Assembly: GCA_036274055.1 (NCBI GenBank)
Contig: DASUGM010000128.1
Span: forward strand, 1 to 25,169
Length of the DNA: 25,169 nucleotides
DNA from: DASUGM01 sp036274055
GTDB taxonomy: Bacteria; Acidobacteriota; Vicinamibacteria; Vicinamibacterales; SCN-69-37
Reading direction: 5' to 3'
The translations under genes were made by a program, and so were the position numbers. Positions 22,407-25,169 of the stretch are shown one piece after another (within the stretch, counting starts at the first letter, position 1; each line of letters opens with the position of its first letter). The notes beneath the pieces are model-generated. The model worked only from the letters and a program-made list of their open reading frames with translations. It was not told the DNA's origin and did not search any database.

Positions 22407-22464
22407 CGAATAGCCTGGCTCCCCAGCTCTTCGCGGCGTGAACCGCGAATTCAAGCTACCCGGC
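22379..22464 (-). ncRNA. Candidate sigma-54-dependent small noncoding RNA
   Basis: From the predicted start near 22464 to the terminator the transcript would be about 86 nt with no ATG. It can fold a 7-bp perfect stem, TTCGCGG (minus strand 22449-22443) with CCGCGAA (22436-22430), extended by AGCT/AGCT (22457-22454 with 22428-22425), followed by an unpaired GGGGAGCCAGGCTATTCG segment and the terminator hairpin. It resembles no riboswitch I know. A small regulatory RNA is the simplest reading. Alternatively it is a sigma-54-driven leader ending in an attenuator upstream of hyuA. Confidence 0.55.
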
Positions 22465-22474
22465 CTGTCTGATA

Positions 22475-22490
22475 CGCAAGTGCCGTGCCG
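22475..22490 (-). promoter_or_regulatory. Sigma-54 (RpoN) -24/-12 promoter
   Basis: On the minus strand the sequence is CGGCACGGCACTTGCG. It matches all ten core positions of the sigma-54 consensus (GGCACG, four free bases, TTGC) with the required GG-N10-GC spacing. Transcription should begin about 12 nt downstream, near 22464. A small dyad CCAC/GTGG at 22521-22534, about 60 bp upstream of that start, could be part of an activator site. No activator gene is nearby. Confidence 0.65.
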
Positions 22491-22656
22491 CAGGCAGCGA
22501 GTTAAATTGCCGGCAAAACACCACTTTCGTGTGGGCAGAACCGTGAAATCGCTGACGAGTCTGTGACCCTTCTTACAATCGTGAGTGAAAAAATTGCGTG
22601 GAAGCACTCCAGCGCACACGAGGCGACACTTGGATAGAGCGCTTTCGCCTTCGGCA
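22491..22656. other. Intergenic region upstream of the small-RNA promoter, no gene seen
   Basis: This region separates the DGQHR stop codon from the sigma-54 promoter. Reading frames in it are short or continue shadow frames of the DGQHR gene. AT-rich patches at 22501-22530 and 22570-22595 are the sort of place an enhancer-binding protein could bind, but no clear repeat was found apart from CCAC/GTGG. Confidence 0.5.
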
Positions 22657-23787
22657 CTAGACCATCGCGCCTTCGGGATACTGCAAGGCCAGCCGCAATT
22701 CCTTCGCGAGCTGATCCACGGTGGAGCCCGTGCGTTTCCAGGCGCCGTCGGTCTCGAACCGGAGATCGCCGATGCGGCGGCCCCAGGGCGCGATGACGCG
22801 GCCGATGGCCCGGAAATCCGCGCGGTCGGCGTGCGACTGATCCAGCCGCTGGACGATGTCCGGTGCGACGCGGATGAAGGCGCGCAGCGCCGAGGCGCTC
22901 TTGATGCTGTACTTGCGGCCGTTCCACGCCGCGCCGAAGACCACGGCGACCTGACGGAAATAGTTGACGAAGAAGCGGCGCGCCTCTTCGCGGAACGCGT
23001 CGCCCTTGCGGCCGGCGCCGAACGCCTCGCTCTGGAACAACTTCTTCAGTTCCTGCGCGAGCGGCGCCTGCGCGACCTTGCCATGTCCGACGCCGAGCAA
23101 CTTGATCTCGTGAAACAGCGGCGAGTCTTCGCGCTCGCTCAACGCGCGAACGACGTCGTGCGCGGCGGCGAGGTTCTCGTCGCGGTAGAGCTGGCGCCCG
23201 GAGAGCGACACGAGGTGTGACGCGTTCAGTCGCGTATGTTTCGCGTTGATGGTCACGAACATCTGGACGACGTGATCTTCAGGCAAACGGTCGAAGATCA
23301 CGGCCGGCACGGTGAAATTCTCGCCTTCGAACTGCTCCATGCCGGCGTGCAGCGCGAGCAGCCGATGCTGGCCGTCAATCGCGCGCAGCACGCCTTCGCG
23401 CTCGGGCACCTTCAGAATGCCGAGCGACGAGTCGTCGTCGATCGACTCGAATTTGAGCGGCTCGTCGCAGGAGATGATCACCGCACCAGGAATCGACGGC
23501 AGGTCGCGCGCCTGACGGCACTGCTCGTAGTAGCTGACGAGCTCGTCGATCTTCTTGCGGATAATCTGGCGCTGATACGCTTTCTCGCTCGAGGCGATCC
23601 GCCGCTCGAGGAGATCCCAGCGCACTTTCGATTGCCGTGCGCTGCCGCGAACGCCGGGCGCGGCGCCCTGTTCGCCATAACTGAGGACTTCGAACCGCAC
23701 CAGTTTGTCGATGTCTTTCGCGGTGAGGGAAGCCTGATAGAATTGCACGCCAAATTGCTGCATCCGGAGCGCGGCGACACTGATCAT
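22657..23787 (-). CDS. DGQHR-domain protein (DndB-like)
   Basis: A 376-aa protein with VLRAIDGQHRLLAL (133-146), the defining motif of the DGQHR family, which includes DndB of DNA phosphorothioation systems and related ParB-like proteins. Further family features are ALRMQQFGVQFYQASLTAKD near the start, VQMFVTINAKHTRLNASHLV after the motif and a helical C-terminal half. DndB-type proteins regulate or assist DNA-modification clusters, but no dnd or 7-deazaguanine DNA-modification gene adjoins this one, so it is an orphan. TTGAGA/TAGAAT with an 18-nt spacer lies upstream, ending 10 nt before the ATG. It is divergent from the M14 peptidase. A second Met (residue 9) is a possible alternative start. 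Confidence 0.85.
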   Translation of the reverse strand: MISVAALRMQQFGVQFYQASLTAKDIDKLVRFEVLSYGEQGAAPGVRGSARQSKVRWDLLERRIASSEKAYQRQIIRKKIDELVSYYEQCRQARDLPSIPGAVIISCDEPLKFESIDDDSSLGILKVPEREGVLRAIDGQHRLLALHAGMEQFEGENFTVPAVIFDRLPEDHVVQMFVTINAKHTRLNASHLVSLSGRQLYRDENLAAAHDVVRALSEREDSPLFHEIKLLGVGHGKVAQAPLAQELKKLFQSEAFGAGRKGDAFREEARRFFVNYFRQVAVVFGAAWNGRKYSIKSASALRAFIRVAPDIVQRLDQSHADRADFRAIGRVIAPWGRRIGDLRFETDGAWKRTGSTVDQLAKELRLALQYPEGAMV

Positions 23788-23797
23788 GGGCCACGCG

Positions 23798-23827
23798 ATT
23801 CTATGTGTCAGCGGTCCCCAATCTCAA
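23798..23827 (-). promoter_or_regulatory. Promoter of the DGQHR gene
   Basis: On the minus strand TTGAGA (23827-23822), an 18-nt spacer and TAGAAT (23803-23798) match the sigma-70 consensus at 5 of 6 positions each. The -10 ends 10 nt before the ATG, so the leader is about 3-4 nt and the gene has no Shine-Dalgarno sequence. Confidence 0.6.
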
Positions 23828-23864
23828 GCCTTCCTAAGTGCTTCTCGATCAAGGAGTTAATGTG

Positions 23865-25169
23865 ATGCGTGTCCATGGCACCTCCCGCCGTCGGCTCGGG
23901 CTGCTGGCGCTTTCCCTCGGAATTCTGCTCGTTGGCGGTGCCGGATTGCCCGCCCAGCAGTGGGTTACCGAGACGCGCGATCCGAAGCAAACCCAGGACG
24001 AAGATTTTGCGAAAGCCTACAAGGAATGGACCGGTGAGCCCCGCTACGGCAGTCCGCTCGTGGACCACCTGCCGAAGGTCCCGGGCATCCCGACGCCCAA
24101 GGACATCCTCGGGTACCACATCGGCGCGCCCAACAAGCTGACCTACTACGCCGACATCCTGAAGTACTACCGGGCCCTTGCGGCGGCGACGCCGCGGGTG
24201 AAGATTGAGACCATCGGCAAATCCGATGAGGACCGCGAACTGGTCGTCGTCTGGGTGTCTTCCGACGCGAACATCAAGAACCTTCAGCAGAACAAAGAGA
24301 ACCTCGCGAAGCTCGCCGACCCGCGCGGACTGTCCGACGCGCAGATCTCCCAGCTCATCGCCACGACGAAGCCGAACTACCACTTCATGGGCGGCCTGCA
24401 CAGCGGTGAGACCGGACCGTCAGAGATGTTGATGGAGCTGGTCTACCGGCTGGCGACGGAGACGTCGCCGTTCATCACCGGCATCCGCAACAACGTCATC
24501 GTCTCGGTGACGCCGGTCGCCGACGCCGACGGGCGCGATCGCAACGTCGACTGGTTCTATCGCGGCCAGGAAATGGCGCAGGTCGCCGCCGGCGCGCCGG
24601 CGGGCGGCGGCGCGGCGGGCGGCGCGGCGGGCGCTGGCGCCGGTGGTGGCGGCGGACGCGGCGGTGGCGGCGGCGCGGTGCCGTACTGGGGCAAGTACGT
24701 GCATCACGACAACAATCGCGACATCAACCTGTCGCAGATGCAGATGCGCGCGGTCACCGATTGGTACTTCACCGCGCATCCGCCGATCATGCACGACCTG
24801 CACGAGTCGCTGACGCTGCTCTACACCTACAGTGGCGGCCCCCCGCAGAATCCAAATCTGGATCCGATCCTTTTCTCGGAGCTGCCGTTTTTCTCGAACT
24901 GGGAAATGGCGCAGATGGCCAAGTGGGGGATGCCGGGCGTGTACACGCACGGCTTCATGGACGGCTGGTCGCCGGGATATCTCGGCTCGGTCGCCTACAA
25001 CCACAACGGCATGATGCGGATGTACGAGACGCAGTCGGGCCGTGAGAGCAGCGGCGGAGCGGCTGGTCGTGGCGCGGGACCGGTTGGTCGTGGCGGCGCA
25101 CCCGTTGCTGCGGGCGCCAGTGACAGCGGCAGCGAACAAGGCGGGCGAGGAGCCGCCCGAGGTGCCGGC
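23865..25169 (+). CDS. M14-family zinc carboxypeptidase-like protein (partial, C-terminus beyond the right edge)
   Basis: The ATG at 23865 has AAGGAG at 23851-23856. The frame is open for 435 codons to the window end. Residues 1-30 are a signal peptide with an SRRRLGLLAL start. The M14 zinc motif is HSGE (H179, E182) in GGLHSGETGPSEM. HDNNRDIN (281-288) supplies the substrate-binding Asn-Arg pair, and IMHDLHES (309-315) supplies the third zinc His. The protein is therefore a secreted or periplasmic metallopeptidase, probably an exopeptidase. A nearly pure Gly/Ala stretch of about 30 residues (243-272) is inserted between the VADADGRDRN region and HDNNRDIN. A second Gly/Arg/Ala-rich segment begins near residue 395. 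Both look like flexible loops. Confidence 0.88.
   Translation, partial: MRVHGTSRRRLGLLALSLGILLVGGAGLPAQQWVTETRDPKQTQDEDFAKAYKEWTGEPRYGSPLVDHLPKVPGIPTPKDILGYHIGAPNKLTYYADILKYYRALAAATPRVKIETIGKSDEDRELVVVWVSSDANIKNLQQNKENLAKLADPRGLSDAQISQLIATTKPNYHFMGGLHSGETGPSEMLMELVYRLATETSPFITGIRNNVIVSVTPVADADGRDRNVDWFYRGQEMAQVAAGAPAGGGAAGGAAGAGAGGGGGRGGGGGAVPYWGKYVHHDNNRDINLSQMQMRAVTDWYFTAHPPIMHDLHESLTLLYTYSGGPPQNPNLDPILFSELPFFSNWEMAQMAKWGMPGVYTHGFMDGWSPGYLGSVAYNHNGMMRMYETQSGRESSGGAAGRGAGPVGRGGAPVAAGASDSGSEQGGRGAARGAG

Noticed and set aside
22409..22464. A known riboswitch (c-di-GMP, c-di-AMP, cobalamin, SAH or Mn classes) before the terminator
   Set aside because: The conserved cores of these classes were looked for by eye and are absent. 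A sigma-54 promoter places the start within this segment, which fits a small RNA better.
22502..22656. Minus-strand reading frames between the DGQHR gene and the small-RNA locus
   Set aside because: They continue shadow frames of the DGQHR gene and show no start signal or recognisable protein features.

Overview
This GC-rich, densely packed bacterial window carries about 22 protein genes. High third-position GC, many secreted beta-rich proteins (PQQ-like propeller, DUF4097, S41, M14, LolA-like), a bacterial deoxyhypusine-synthase homologue and a FeoA-fused DtxR regulator point to Acidobacteriota (Vicinamibacteria-like) soil or sediment bacteria. That placement is inferred from gene content only.

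Layout, left to right. (1) 1-569, minus: a ubiE/menG methyltransferase cut by the window edge. (2) 682-4607, plus: a metal/iron module made of a soluble DtxR-type repressor, a candidate promoter/operator, a membrane-anchored DtxR-FeoA fusion, and FeoB split into separate GTPase and permease genes with overlapping stop/start codons. (3) 4698-5787: divergent queD and queC (7-deazaguanine pathway) separated by only 22 bp. (4) 10309-5769, minus: deoxyhypusine-synthase-like gene, PIN-like DUF5615 gene, nagA, DUF4097 adhesin-like gene and a secreted protein. (5) 10358-11318: a PH-like membrane protein, then a long inverted-repeat element around a 60-aa membrane ORF. (6) 12745-11318, minus: a zinc-ribbon/Gly-rich protein and fabI. 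(7) 15030-12929, minus: a LolA-like secreted protein and an S41 peptidase, divergent from a PQQ-propeller gene and a 72-aa protein (15075-16599). (8) 22249-16719, minus: hydantoinase A and B, an MFS transporter and a lipoprotein. (9) 22379-22490: a candidate sigma-54-driven small RNA with a strong intrinsic terminator. (10) 23787-22657, minus: a DGQHR (DndB-like) protein, divergent from an M14 metallopeptidase that runs off the right edge.

Most genes look like housekeeping or lineage-typical genes. The unusual signal is between them. At least seven gene borders carry imperfect palindromes built by iterating short words, each in its own vocabulary: GATCGCCCAT; GGCCCTGG; ATTGCCGGATTG; AATGGGTGAATGCGG (three copies); CCGTGAGCCG. 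They usually start or end within a few bases of a stop codon, and two supply the last codons of a protein. The largest (10768-11308) has arms of 139 and 155 bp around a small ORF.

Two further regulatory observations stand out. A GG-N10-GC sigma-54 promoter on the minus strand lies about 70 bp upstream of a perfect terminator with no ORF between them. Several genes have a TANNNT -10 hexamer 6-12 nt before the start codon and no Shine-Dalgarno sequence, suggesting leaderless or near-leaderless mRNAs. The clearest case is queD/queC, whose two -10 boxes overlap by 2 bp.
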